A stretch of DNA of 64,000 bases from Arthrobacter citreus (lineage in GTDB: Bacteria; Actinomycetota; Actinomycetes; Actinomycetales; Micrococcaceae). Below the pieces are notes generated by a model, which was given only the letters and a program-made list of their open reading frames with translations, ran no database searches and was not told where the DNA came from. The translations under genes and the position numbers were made by a program. Each line of letters begins with the position of its first letter. Position 1 is the first letter of the stretch. Positions 18,030-26,190 of the stretch are shown here, piece by piece. Location: the NCBI RefSeq assembly GCF_009192745.1, contig NZ_VTFV01000002.1, positions 372,001 through 436,000 of the forward strand, given 5' to 3'.

Positions 18030-18716
18030 TCAGCGTCCGGCGATTTCCGCGGCGGCGCGCTCGGGCGCGATCTCCCGGACGTCGTCGTCAATCAGCAGGC
18101 ACCGCTGCGCGGTGGCCAGCAGCAGCGCCGGATCGTGGGTCACCAGCAGGACCGTGCCGCCGCCGTCGGCATAGGCCTGGATGCGTTCCCCCACCCGTTC
18201 GCGCATGGCGGGGTCCAGGCGCTGCTCCGGTTCGTCGAGGATCAGCAGCGACGACGGGCGGATCAGGGCCGAAGCCAGCAGCAGGCGGCGGCGCTGGCCG
18301 GAGGAGACGGAGGCGGGAACGGCGTCGGCCCGCTCCTGCAGGGCGAAGAAGTCCAGTTCGGCGTCGACGGCGGCGTCCGGGTCCGGGACCGAGTGGCCGC
18401 GGGCGACCAGCTGCAGGTGCTCGCGCAGGGAGAGGGACGGGAAGAACGCGTCCTCGTCGAACAGTGCGGCGACCGAGCGGCGGAACGGGATGGCGTCCTC
18501 GTTGACCGGCAGCCCGTGGACCCGGACCTCGCCGTCGAGCATCTGCTGCTTCCCGGCGATGGTGCGCGCGGCCGTGGACTTCCCGGCGCCGTTGAAGCCA
18601 ACGACGCCGAGGATCTCGCCTGAGTCGGCGCGTGCCGTGATCGGACCGCAGACCGGCAGGCCGCCGTAGCCTACGGACAGGTTGGAAATATCGAGCACGG
18701 CCCCCGGGAAAGTCAT
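18030..18716 (-). CDS. ABC transporter ATP-binding protein
   Basis: A 228-residue nucleotide-binding subunit. Walker A is GFNGAGKST near residue 40, the signature is VSSGQRRRLLLA and Walker B is LLILDEPEQ followed by a switch His (VTHDP). The LSSG/VSSG signature variant resembles ATPases of ABC-2 exporters. The membrane partner is encoded immediately downstream. A third gene upstream (18726) is only ten bases away and may be co-transcribed. Confidence 0.92.
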   Translation of the reverse strand: MTFPGAVLDISNLSVGYGGLPVCGPITARADSGEILGVVGFNGAGKSTAARTIAGKQQMLDGEVRVHGLPVNEDAIPFRRSVAALFDEDAFFPSLSLREHLQLVARGHSVPDPDAAVDAELDFFALQERADAVPASVSSGQRRRLLLASALIRPSSLLILDEPEQRLDPAMRERVGERIQAYADGGGTVLLVTHDPALLLATAQRCLLIDDDVREIAPERAAAEIAGR

Positions 18717-18725
18717 GGGATTAAT

Positions 18726-19307
18726 CTAGCCGGGCCAGTGATCGTTGCGGGCCGCCGCATCCGCCGGCGGAAGATGGACGGCATCAACCGGCATGGGCCA
18801 GCGGCCCGTAGCCCGGTGGAAATCAATGGCCTGCATCATCGGCGCCACATTAAAGGCATTGACGTTCAGGCTGTATTTGACGCCATTGGCGAATCTGACC
18901 CACAGAAACGGCTGTCCTTTCATCCGCTGCATCCGGTAGTCAACAATGTCGCTGTAGGGGAGCACGTGTTCCGGCCCAAAGATCTTCCGGAAAGCCAGCT
19001 CGTATTGGCGCGGTGCCACATAGACCTTCCGGTAGATCCAGAGGAACATCAACCCGCCAAGGAAGATGGCCACGGAACTGATGACCATCCCAATCTCCGG
19101 GTCTTCAATGGACAGCGCGGCCAGGCCCATCAGGAGCCCGACGGCGATGAAGAGCCATCCGACTCCCGGCACCACCTTGGGCGGGCGGATCCGTTCCGGA
19201 TGGTCCTTGGAGCGGTTGGGGTGTTTACGCGCCCACCACGAAATAAGGGCGATAAACACGGTCACGCCGGTCGTGATCGCGATCTGCAAGATCGTCGCCG
19301 TTGACAT
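18726..19307 (-). CDS. Membrane protein, function unknown
   Basis: A 193-residue protein with one N-terminal membrane helix (residues about 5-25), two further helices near 48-95 (VGWLFIAVGLLMGLAAL, ISSVAIFLGGLMFLWIY) and a soluble C-terminal part. The latter (VLPYSDIVDYRMQ, PFLWVRFANGVKYSLNVNAFN) looks like a bacterial PH-like beta domain, but this is tentative. GGGGGAAGC precedes the ATG. It lies directly upstream of the ABC ATPase gene. Confidence 0.72.
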   Translation of the reverse strand: MSTATILQIAITTGVTVFIALISWWARKHPNRSKDHPERIRPPKVVPGVGWLFIAVGLLMGLAALSIEDPEIGMVISSVAIFLGGLMFLWIYRKVYVAPRQYELAFRKIFGPEHVLPYSDIVDYRMQRMKGQPFLWVRFANGVKYSLNVNAFNVAPMMQAIDFHRATGRWPMPVDAVHLPPADAAARNDHWPG

Positions 19308-19489
19308 GCTTCCCCCATGACCTTTGCCTACAGCGTGTTCCCCGCTGATCCTGCTTGGAAATCTACCTCAGCGGGACCCTCCCGGTCCGCGCGGCTGCGC
19401 CCGGAGAAGTTTGTGCCGGGACGGTTTGACTCTCCCGAACGGGAATACGCTGGATAAACGGCATTGGAACCGGATCAAGCGAGGCAGCC

Positions 19490-19666
19490 ATGGCAGGGAA
19501 ATTCGAGGTCTATCAGGACAAAGCCGGCGGATTCAGGTTCCGCCTGAAGGCAGGCAACGGAGAGGTCATCGCGTCCTCCGAAAGCTACAAATCGAAGGCT
19601 TCGGCGCTCAAGGGAGTAGAGTCCGTCCGCTCCAACGCCAATGCGAAAATCACCGATCTGACCTGA
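19490..19666 (+). CDS. YegP/DUF1508 family small protein
   Basis: A 58-residue protein with a single DUF1508 repeat: KFEVYQDKAGGFRFRLKAGN followed by GEVIASSESYKSKASALKGVESV and a C-terminal ITDLT. This is the standard unit of the YegP family, whose role is unclear although it is often linked to stress. AGCGAGGCAGCC precedes the ATG. The gene is short but the family match is distinctive. Confidence 0.88.
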   Translation: MAGKFEVYQDKAGGFRFRLKAGNGEVIASSESYKSKASALKGVESVRSNANAKITDLT

Positions 19667-19692
19667 CGGCCCGGACGCAGCCCAGTGAAGTG

Positions 19693-20488
19693 ATGGACGG
19701 TTCCCGCTGCCTGGCCCTCGTCGTCGCGCACCCCGACGACGACGCGTACGGGCTCGCCGGAACCGTGGCTCTGCACGAGCACGATCCCGGCTTCCGGTTT
19801 GTCCTGGTCCACGCGACCGACGGCGGCGCCGGACTGATCGATCCCGCCTACCCGCCGGCCAGCCAAGACCTCGGCAGTATCCGCCGCCGGGAGATGGACG
19901 CTGCGTGGATCGCGCACGGCCGGCCGCCGGACCGGCACGAATGGCTGGACTACGACGACGGCGCCGTGAACCAAGTGCCGTTTGCCGAGCTGGTGGAACG
20001 CATCGGCGGAATCCTAGCGCAGGAACGGCCCGACGTCGTCGCCACCTTTGGTCCGGAAGGACTCACCGCGCATCCCGACCACATTGCCGTGGGAGCCGCT
20101 ACCGACGCCGCATTTACCCGACGGCGGTCCGGGCCCGCAGCGCCTGCTGCACGGCTGCGTCCGCCGCTCCACGTGGGAACGCTGGAACAGCGGACGGATC
20201 CGGCGCGGCCTGAAGCCGTGGGAAGCAGGCCGGATGTATGACGTGAACCCCGTTCCGGACGAAGAGATTGGCATCGAGGTGGATGTCAGCAGCGTCGCGG
20301 ACCGGATAGTGGCAGGGCTGCTGCAGCACCGGACGCAGCGCCACGTGATCTCGCCCGGGGTGCCGCCGGACGCGGAGGAGGACTCCCGCTGGAACCGCAT
20401 GGTCGGCGTCGAACCGCTGGTGCAGGCCTGGCCGCCCAGGCAGCCGGGAGCTCCCGTGCTGGGCGACGTGTTCGAAGGGCTGGGCTGA
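19693..20488 (+). pseudogene. PIG-L/LmbE family deacetylase, frameshifted
   Basis: N-acetylglucosaminyl-phosphatidylinositol-type deacetylase fold, normally a zinc enzyme that deacetylates GlcNAc conjugates such as mycothiol precursors. The first part (19693 to about 20110) has the zinc motif AHPDDD near residue 12 and AHPDHIAVG near 117. Homology then continues one frame over (RLLHGCVRRSTWERWN, HRTQRHV) to 20488. The break lies near 20110-20135, around CATTTACCC; one extra base explains it. Either a real mutation or a sequencing error. If intact, the protein would be about 264 residues, normal for the family. Confidence 0.82.
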
Positions 20489-20524
20489 CTGCGCGGGGGC
20501 GCTGAAGAACGGCTGCGGGACCGC

Positions 20525-20755
20525 CTAGTCCTGGGCTGCCCTTTCCCGAAGCAGGGCAATGAGGCTGCTGTCCTCGACGTCATACGGATCTTTCGGCAGG
20601 TCCAGATCATGCTGAAGGTTGGCCAGATACTGAAAGAACCTCTGGTCGTTTCCTGACCGCTTCCAATCGGCCGCAACCAGTTCCAGCAATTCATTGATCC
20701 GGTCGGCGGGACGGGGAGTCAGAGTCGAGTAATCGTTAAGGCTGTCCTCATGCAT
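20525..20755 (-). CDS. Small hypothetical protein, 76 aa
   Basis: Acidic helical protein with RINELLELVAADWKRSGNDQRFFQYLANLQ and an acidic PKDPYDVEDSSLIALLRE tail. The pattern faintly recalls YihD/DUF1040-like proteins, but this is not secure. No signal peptide. The ribosome site is weak. It stands alone between the PIG-L remnant and the WYL regulator gene. Confidence 0.65.
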   Translation of the reverse strand: MHEDSLNDYSTLTPRPADRINELLELVAADWKRSGNDQRFFQYLANLQHDLDLPKDPYDVEDSSLIALLRERAAQD

Positions 20756-20789
20756 CCCCGAAGCCTAAAGGATTCGGGCTGCTACTGGT

Positions 20790-21482
20790 CTACCGCCCGT
20801 GCACCGGCCTCGCGTTAGCCGGAGGTTCGCCGACCTCCTCGACGGTGTGGCCGGTGCATGCCATCGAGGTGACACTCGCCCGGTCGATGCTGGAGACGGT
20901 GAACCACCGGATCCCGTTCCGCAGCCTGCACCATCCCACCAGGAACCACCGGCCGCTGGTGGAGGCAAAGAGGATGGGTTCGACGTCGCGCGTTGTCACC
21001 GCGCCGTCCTTGGCGGTGTAGCGGATGCGGACCACCCGCTGGTCTGCCATCGCTTCTTCCAGTGCGGACCGGACCGCGCGGGAGGACGCGGGCGGGGCGT
21101 TGACCCATACGCGGGATGCCAGCTCATCGGCCCGGGCACGGGTGCGCGGGTCCAGGACGTCAAGGATTTTCCGAACGCCGGCGGAGGCTAGATCAGCGTA
21201 GGGAGCGTCCGACGCCGCGGAGACAGCGGCCATCAGCGCCACGGCCTGCGCGGGGGAGAGGGTGACGGGAGGCAGGGAGCCGCCGCTCGCCAGACCGTAT
21301 CCGCCGCCGGGCCCGGGGCGGGACCAGATGGGTGCGCCGCTGTTCTCCAGAGCATCGAGGTCCCGCTTCACGGTCCGCACGGAGACGCCGAACTCCCTGG
21401 CTAGGTTCTCGGCCGAGCAGCCCCGGTTACCGCTGCGGCGCAGCATCTCGGACAGGGCCACGAGCCGCTCGGTCCGCCTCAC
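20790..21482 (-). CDS. HTH/WYL-domain transcriptional regulator
   Basis: A 230-residue DeoR-like regulator. Residues about 1-55 form a winged helix (RRTERLVALSEMLRRSG, LAREFGVSVRTVKRDLDALE). The WYL domain follows, with VRIRYTAKDGAVTTRDVEPI and GRWFLVGWCRLRNGIRWF. I chose GTG at 21482, preceded by TGGAGTGCC; the frame stays open upstream, but that stretch runs antisense through the divergent hydrolase gene. It probably controls the hydrolase at 21553 across a 70-bp gap. Confidence 0.88.
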   Translation of the reverse strand: MRRTERLVALSEMLRRSGNRGCSAENLAREFGVSVRTVKRDLDALENSGAPIWSRPGPGGGYGLASGGSLPPVTLSPAQAVALMAAVSAASDAPYADLASAGVRKILDVLDPRTRARADELASRVWVNAPPASSRAVRSALEEAMADQRVVRIRYTAKDGAVTTRDVEPILFASTSGRWFLVGWCRLRNGIRWFTVSSIDRASVTSMACTGHTVEEVGEPPANARPVHGR

Positions 21483-21552
21483 GCGGGCACTCCAAAATTC
21501 ATGACATAAATAGTGACATACACCTGCCCATGCGAGGGGAGAAGGTTGGAAC

Positions 21553-22260
21553 ATGAACACTACGAAGAGCCCCATCGTCCTGATCGCCGGCCACTGGCTG
21601 GGAGCCTGGGCCTGGGATGAAGTCCTGGAACACCTTGACCAGACCAACGCCGTCGCACTCACTCTCCCCGGGCTGGATCCGGAGGACCCCGCCCGCACGG
21701 CACGGACTCTCGATGAGCAGGCAGCGGCGATTGCCGACGTCGTTACCGGCCTGGGCGGGCCGGTGACCCTCGTGGCGCACAGCGGCGCCAACTTCCCCGT
21801 CAGCCTGGTCCTGGACCAGCACCCCGAGCTGATTCACCGAATGGTGTGGGTCGACTCCGGGCCCGTAGGGCCGGGAAGTGTCTTCCTGCCCGGTTTCCCG
21901 GAAGACGCGGCTGAGCTGCCGCTGCCGGCCTTCGATGAGTTGGGACAGCAGGCCAGCCTCGAGGGCCTGAGCGAAGAGGTCCTTGAACGGTTCTGTACCC
22001 GGGCCGTCCCGGAGCCCGGTCCCGTGCTGCGCGAACCGCTCGAACTGACCAACGATGCCCGCCGGCAGGTCCCCACCACGCTGGTGTGCTGCTCGATTCC
22101 GGGTGCACAGATGACGGAACTGGCCCGCTCGGGGCACCCCATGTTCGCCGAAACCGCAGAGCTCACGGACGTGGAAGTTCTCGACCTCCCCACCGGCCAC
22201 TGGCCGATGTGGAGCCGGCCGGGTGACTTGGCGGACGTCATTGCGGCTGCTGCCAGCTGA
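21553..22260 (+). CDS. Alpha/beta hydrolase
   Basis: A 235-residue cytosolic hydrolase. The nucleophile elbow is AHSGAN (Ser near residue 77), and a catalytic His fits TGHWPMW near residue 217. The oxyanion-hole motif is GHWLGAWAW. The sequence type (short lid, GHW...AW) matches hydrolases often paired with WYL or TetR regulators. Substrate unknown. GGGGAGAAGG lies upstream of the ATG. Confidence 0.9.
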   Translation: MNTTKSPIVLIAGHWLGAWAWDEVLEHLDQTNAVALTLPGLDPEDPARTARTLDEQAAAIADVVTGLGGPVTLVAHSGANFPVSLVLDQHPELIHRMVWVDSGPVGPGSVFLPGFPEDAAELPLPAFDELGQQASLEGLSEEVLERFCTRAVPEPGPVLREPLELTNDARRQVPTTLVCCSIPGAQMTELARSGHPMFAETAELTDVEVLDLPTGHWPMWSRPGDLADVIAAAAS

Positions 22261-22270
22261 GGCGGCCCGG

Positions 22271-23404
22271 TCAGCTCCCTGGCGCCGCAGGGCCGGTAGG
22301 CCAGCGGAGCAGGGCAGCAACATCGATGCCGTGCGGAAGGACGCCGTTGGGCACCAGCAGCAGACTGGCATCGGTCAGGGCAGCTGCCCGGATCAGCGCT
22401 GCCGGAGCGGGAACCTGCCCCAGGACCTCAGCGCCGAGGGACTGCTCCGGGGCGCTGGCCACCCAGGGTTCGGCTCCCAGGGCCAGCAGCTGGTGGTCCA
22501 CCAGTGCTTTGTCATTGAGGATCAGGAGGTCCACCTGGGCCTGCTGCAGGGCCGTAAGCACCCCGCCTAAACCGGTCGCGGACTCCGGGTTGGCCTGCCC
22601 CTGCTGCTGGGCCAGACGGTCCATGATTTGTTCCTGCTCCGCAGCCCACAGCAGGGCAATGCGTTCCTGGACCTTGTCCTCGAAAGCCCGGCGGCCAGCC
22701 CCGGACTCCGGCATGTGGGAATCGATCATGCTGACCAGCGGCTTGTGGGCTTCGGTGAGCTGGTCCCGTACCAGTCCCCGCGCCCGGACGTCGCCGGCAA
22801 GCACGATCAGCCTGGCTCCGCTGCTGTCCACGACCCGGTCGATCTGCTCCGCGACCTGGTCCGCGTTGCGCTTCCAGACCTGCTCGGTCTGCCGCTGGAA
22901 CTTGTCCTGTGACCAGCCGCCGGCAGGCAACTTGGTGATGTCTTCCTTCTCGCCCTCCACATCCTCGACGGAGGACTCTTCACGGCCGACGAAGAGCAGG
23001 CGGATCTCCGCGTCCTCCCGCGAGACTTCCGCAACAATGTAGGGCAGTTCCTCGGGGCGGTGCTTGAGCAGCGGCAGCAGATCGGGAATCGGATCCACCG
23101 AGACCCGCTCCGGCAGTACCAGCTCTCCGGGCAGGAGTTCGTTTAACGCCACCGTGCCCTGCTGGACAAGGAGGTAGCGGGAGACGGGGGAAGGATATCC
23201 CTCAGCGGGAAGCACCGCGGTTTCAGCCGCTTCCTGGTCCTCCGCTGGTGCGCCCTGTTGAGCCAGCGCCCTCCTGACGTCGACCGGGCGGACCTCTGCG
23301 GCTTCCAGACTGTCCACATTCCCCGCGGAAGCGTCGATGTAGGCGACGCACCAGGGGCCGCTGCGCCGGTACAGGTCGGCAAATTCGTGGAGTTTACGGG
23401 TCAT
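22271..23404 (-). CDS. Vms1/Ankzf1-like release-factor family protein (baeRF)
   Basis: A 377-residue soluble protein of the bacterial eRF1-like group linked to peptidyl-tRNA hydrolysis. It lacks a GGQ motif at the usual place but carries GGWSQDKFQRQ near residue 165, which matches the GxxQ-type loop of the baeRF/Vms1 family. The C-terminal domain has VLTALQQAQVDLLILND and LRAAALTDASLLLVP, the L7Ae/eRF1 domain 3-like fold. The start at 23404 follows GGAAGGAGATCGTC; the 11 extra codons upstream lack such a site. Role in stalled-ribosome rescue is inferred. Confidence 0.8.
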   Translation of the reverse strand: MTRKLHEFADLYRRSGPWCVAYIDASAGNVDSLEAAEVRPVDVRRALAQQGAPAEDQEAAETAVLPAEGYPSPVSRYLLVQQGTVALNELLPGELVLPERVSVDPIPDLLPLLKHRPEELPYIVAEVSREDAEIRLLFVGREESSVEDVEGEKEDITKLPAGGWSQDKFQRQTEQVWKRNADQVAEQIDRVVDSSGARLIVLAGDVRARGLVRDQLTEAHKPLVSMIDSHMPESGAGRRAFEDKVQERIALLWAAEQEQIMDRLAQQQGQANPESATGLGGVLTALQQAQVDLLILNDKALVDHQLLALGAEPWVASAPEQSLGAEVLGQVPAPAALIRAAALTDASLLLVPNGVLPHGIDVAALLRWPTGPAAPGS

Positions 23405-23581
23405 GACGATCTCCTTCCGCAAGGCCTGGGGCCCCACAGCGAATCAATCCCTGCTTCACGCTAGCACCGGCGTCGGCGGCATTTACAGGGTCGGCGGAGC
23501 TGCAGCCCACCTTGCCGCGGACTCTCTCCGGGTGTGCTTGGCTGCCCCGGATCTGCCTAGGCCCTGATGCTGCCGGAAACG

Positions 23582-23620
23582 CGGGCCGGCACCCGGGGTC
23601 GATCCCCGAATGCCGGCCCG
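23582..23620 (-). terminator. Hairpin after the FNT gene
   Basis: CGGGCCGGCA (23582-23591) pairs with TGCCGGCCCG (23611-23620) as a 10-bp stem, with a second small GGGG/CCCC hairpin in its loop. It lies 24 bases past the stop of the FNT-family gene on the minus strand and is probably its terminator. Confidence 0.6.
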
Positions 23621-23643
23621 CCGCCGTCGTCGTTCCCCCGAAC

Positions 23644-24471
23644 CTAGACCTTCACCTTCGCCGCGAACTGACGCCCCGGCGCGGTCCGGGCGTGCGTCCC
23701 GTAGATCATCAGGCCCACGAAGGTCAGGCCACCCACCAGGTTGCCGAGCACCGTGGGGATCTCGTTCCAGATCAGGTAGTCCATCAGCGTGAATTCGCCG
23801 CCGAGCATCAGGCCCACCGGGAACAGGAACATGTTCACCACCGAGTGCTCAAAACCCATGTAGAAGAAGAGCATGATCGGCATCCACATGGCGATTACCT
23901 TGCCCGGCAGGCTGTCGGACATCATCGCGCCGACGACGCCGGTGGAGACCATCCAGTTGCACAGCACCCCGCGCACGAACAGCGTGAGCATGCCGGCCGC
24001 GCCGTGGTCCGCGTAGCCGACCGTCCGTCCTTCACCGATGTGCCCGATCGCCTGGCCCACCTCGCTCACTCCGGAGGAGAAGCCGTAGGTCCAGACAATA
24101 GCCATCAGCACGGCGGTGGTCAGTGCGCCGGCGAAGTTGCCGAGGAACACCAGCCCCCAGTTCCGCAGCATCGACTTCCAGGTAACGCCCGGCCGCTTGT
24201 CCAGCCAGGCCAGCGGCACCAGGGTGAACACGCCGGTCAGCAGGTCAAAGCCCATCAGGTAGAGCATGCAGAAACCCACGGGGAACAGAATCGCGCCCAG
24301 CAACGGCGACCCGGTCTGCGTGCTGACCGTGACGGCGAACGCCGCGGCCAGGGCCAGGATGGCGCCGGCCATGTAGCTGCGGATCAGGGTGTCCCGGGTG
24401 GAGAGCATCACCTTGGAGTGTCCGGCGTCGATCATCCGGACCGCGAAATCCTTGGGAATCACATAGCTCAT
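23644..24471 (-). CDS. Formate/nitrite transporter (FNT) family channel
   Basis: A 275-residue pentameric-type channel protein with six membrane helices. FNT features are the N-terminal AGHSKVMLSTRDTLIRSYMAGAILALAA, the GNFAGALTTA segment, the central RGVLCNWMV signature and the final EIPTVLGNLVGG. It starts ten bases after the cyanase stop on the minus strand, so the two are one operon. This linkage suggests movement of cyanate, or export of a product anion such as bicarbonate; formate or nitrite are family precedents only. Confidence 0.9.
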   Translation of the reverse strand: MSYVIPKDFAVRMIDAGHSKVMLSTRDTLIRSYMAGAILALAAAFAVTVSTQTGSPLLGAILFPVGFCMLYLMGFDLLTGVFTLVPLAWLDKRPGVTWKSMLRNWGLVFLGNFAGALTTAVLMAIVWTYGFSSGVSEVGQAIGHIGEGRTVGYADHGAAGMLTLFVRGVLCNWMVSTGVVGAMMSDSLPGKVIAMWMPIMLFFYMGFEHSVVNMFLFPVGLMLGGEFTLMDYLIWNEIPTVLGNLVGGLTFVGLMIYGTHARTAPGRQFAAKVKV

Positions 24472-24481
24472 CGCGGGCCCC

Positions 24482-24934
24482 CTACCACTGGTACTTCAGG
24501 AACTTGCCGTCGATGATCACGCGCACGCGGTCACCGTCCGGATCCTCGCGGCGGGTCAGCTCCACGTTGCAGTTGATCGCGCTCATGATGCCGTCGCCAA
24601 ACTCCTCGTGGATGGCTTCCTTCAGCGCCGGGCCGTAGACGGCCAGCAGTTCGTAGAAGCGGTAGATCGTGGGGTCGTCCTTAAGCGAGTCCCCGGCAAT
24701 CCGGTACGGCTGCTCCTGCAGCGCCAACACGGTTTCGGTGTCCAGCTCCAGCAGCTCGCCCGCCTTCTCCGCCAGTTCCGCGGGCACCGGATGCGAACCC
24801 AGGAGCGCTGCGATGGTCCACAGCAGCGGACGGTCCAGCTTTTCGGCGAGCTCGGCCCAGGATGACTCCGAACGGGCGACGGCGGTGCGCACCTTGAGTG
24901 TTGCCTGGTCTCGGGTGGTGTTCCAGTTCGTCAT
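24482..24934 (-). CDS. cynS: Cyanate hydratase (cyanase)
   Basis: Converts cyanate and bicarbonate to ammonia and carbon dioxide. The 150-residue length is typical. Active-site residues appear as Arg92, Glu95 (YRFYELL) and Ser118 (GIMSAINCNVEL), with the same spacing as Arg96, Glu99 and Ser122 in the E. coli enzyme. The N-terminal helical DNA-binding-like domain and C-terminal VRVIIDGKFLKYQW are conserved. It is first in the operon with the FNT channel and divergent from a PAS/AraC regulator gene at 25153, with a 218-bp gap that should hold both promoters. Confidence 0.96.
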   Translation of the reverse strand: MTNWNTTRDQATLKVRTAVARSESSWAELAEKLDRPLLWTIAALLGSHPVPAELAEKAGELLELDTETVLALQEQPYRIAGDSLKDDPTIYRFYELLAVYGPALKEAIHEEFGDGIMSAINCNVELTRREDPDGDRVRVIIDGKFLKYQW

Positions 24935-25152
24935 TTCTGCCTCCTCGTAAATGGCCTGCAGGCACTTGCCCTGAACTCAAAGTAGGAGTGCCCGGAAGCG
25001 GCGCGTCAGGCTTTTTACGCAGCCCATCCAGCAAAAAACGCAGCCAGCACGGCCTTTTACCTGCCTGAAACAACCAGGCAACGGAACTGCCTTTCAGGGT
25101 TCCTACGGTGTTGAACTGGGGGCCGTGTGAGAGCCGAGGGAAAGGGCAGGAA

Positions 25153-25884
25153 ATGGATCTGCTGGCACAGGTGGTCCGCGAAGCACCCGTACCGCTGTGG
25201 GTCATTGATTCCCGCGGTCTCGTGGCGCTCGCCAACCGTGAAGCGATCCGGTTCCTGGGCTACCGGGGAGACGACGACGTCGTTGGCGGTCCCAGCCATG
25301 ACCTGCTGCACCGGAGCCGTCCGGATGGAACCCCGTACCCCGAACACGAATGCCCCATTGTCGGATCCGGCGGATCGGAACCCGCAACAGAATGGTTTGT
25401 CACCCGCGAGGGGGACACCCGTCCGGTCCGCTGGTCCACGCGCAGCATCTCAGACGGTCACGCCACCCTGCTGAGTTTCAGCCCCGAACCGCGCGCCGAG
25501 GCACAAATAGTGCGGGAGCTGCGCCGCCGGGGCTCAGGGGCGCGCACCTCGCCGGCACAGGCCCGCGCAGAACTGCGCGAGTCGCTGTGCCGCACCATCA
25601 GCACCCGCTTTACTGACCCGCAGTTCACGACGGCGGAACTTGCCGCCGCGGCGCATCTCTCGGTGCGCTCCGTCCAGGCCCTGTTCGCCGAAACCGGAAC
25701 GTCCCCGGCAGCAGAAATCCGGCGGGTCCGGCTCGAGCACGCCCGGGAGCTGCTGGTGCGGGGCCATGCCGTGCAGACAGCGTGCCTTGCTTCCGGGTTC
25801 CTTGACCCCGGCACGTTCGCCCGGGCCTTCCGGCAGCGGTTCGGCTGCGCACCAAGCCAGGTGCCGGCGTCGTTGTCCGCATGA
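25153..25884 (+). CDS. PAS-domain AraC-type transcriptional regulator
   Basis: Predicted activator, 243 residues. Residues about 1-105 form a PAS domain (VPLWVIDSRGLVALANREAIRFLGY). Residues about 135-240 form an AraC/XylS helix-turn-helix pair: FTTAELAAAAHLSVRSVQALF and ARELLVRGHAVQTACLASGFLDPGTFARAFRQRFG. GGGCAGGAA precedes the ATG at 25153. Divergence from cynS suggests control of the cyanate genes. A PAS sensor with AraC output is an unusual combination for cyanate control, which is usually of the LysR type. Confidence 0.85.
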   Translation: MDLLAQVVREAPVPLWVIDSRGLVALANREAIRFLGYRGDDDVVGGPSHDLLHRSRPDGTPYPEHECPIVGSGGSEPATEWFVTREGDTRPVRWSTRSISDGHATLLSFSPEPRAEAQIVRELRRRGSGARTSPAQARAELRESLCRTISTRFTDPQFTTAELAAAAHLSVRSVQALFAETGTSPAAEIRRVRLEHARELLVRGHAVQTACLASGFLDPGTFARAFRQRFGCAPSQVPASLSA

Positions 25885-25937
25885 ATGGCCGGACGCTATT
25901 CGAGGCGTTCCCCCGCCACGTGTGATTGGGTAGCCCG

Positions 25938-26165
25938 ATGGATAACTACGTCAGCTCCGGCACCTTCTGGTTCACCCTCGCCCTGATTAACGCAGGCCTG
26001 GCGGAACAGAAGAACCGCTCACGCTGGAACTGGTTCCTCATCTCAATCCTGCTGGGCCCGATCGCGACCCTGCTCATCGTCGTCTGGCGGGCACCGGAAC
26101 CGGTGCCGCCGTCCATGACGCACCGCGGAGGCTGGCAGGAGCCGGCACCTGAACAGCCCCGGTAA
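25938..26165 (+). CDS. Small membrane protein, unknown
   Basis: A 75-residue protein with one or two hydrophobic segments (SGTFWFTLALINAGLAEQ, WNWFLISILLGPIATLLIVVW) joined by KNRSR, then a Pro-rich polar tail. It resembles small actinobacterial membrane proteins of unknown role. The ribosome site is weak; a TTG 12 bp upstream is an alternative start. Confidence 0.6.
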   Translation: MDNYVSSGTFWFTLALINAGLAEQKNRSRWNWFLISILLGPIATLLIVVWRAPEPVPPSMTHRGGWQEPAPEQPR

Positions 26166-26190
26166 CACAATCGGTTGACCGTGCCGACGG

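Noticed and set aside
16698-18623. Very long plus-strand open frame
   Set aside because: It runs antisense through the ABC membrane protein and ATPase genes, is Arg/Gln/His-rich with no domain, and is a by-product of GC-biased third codon positions.
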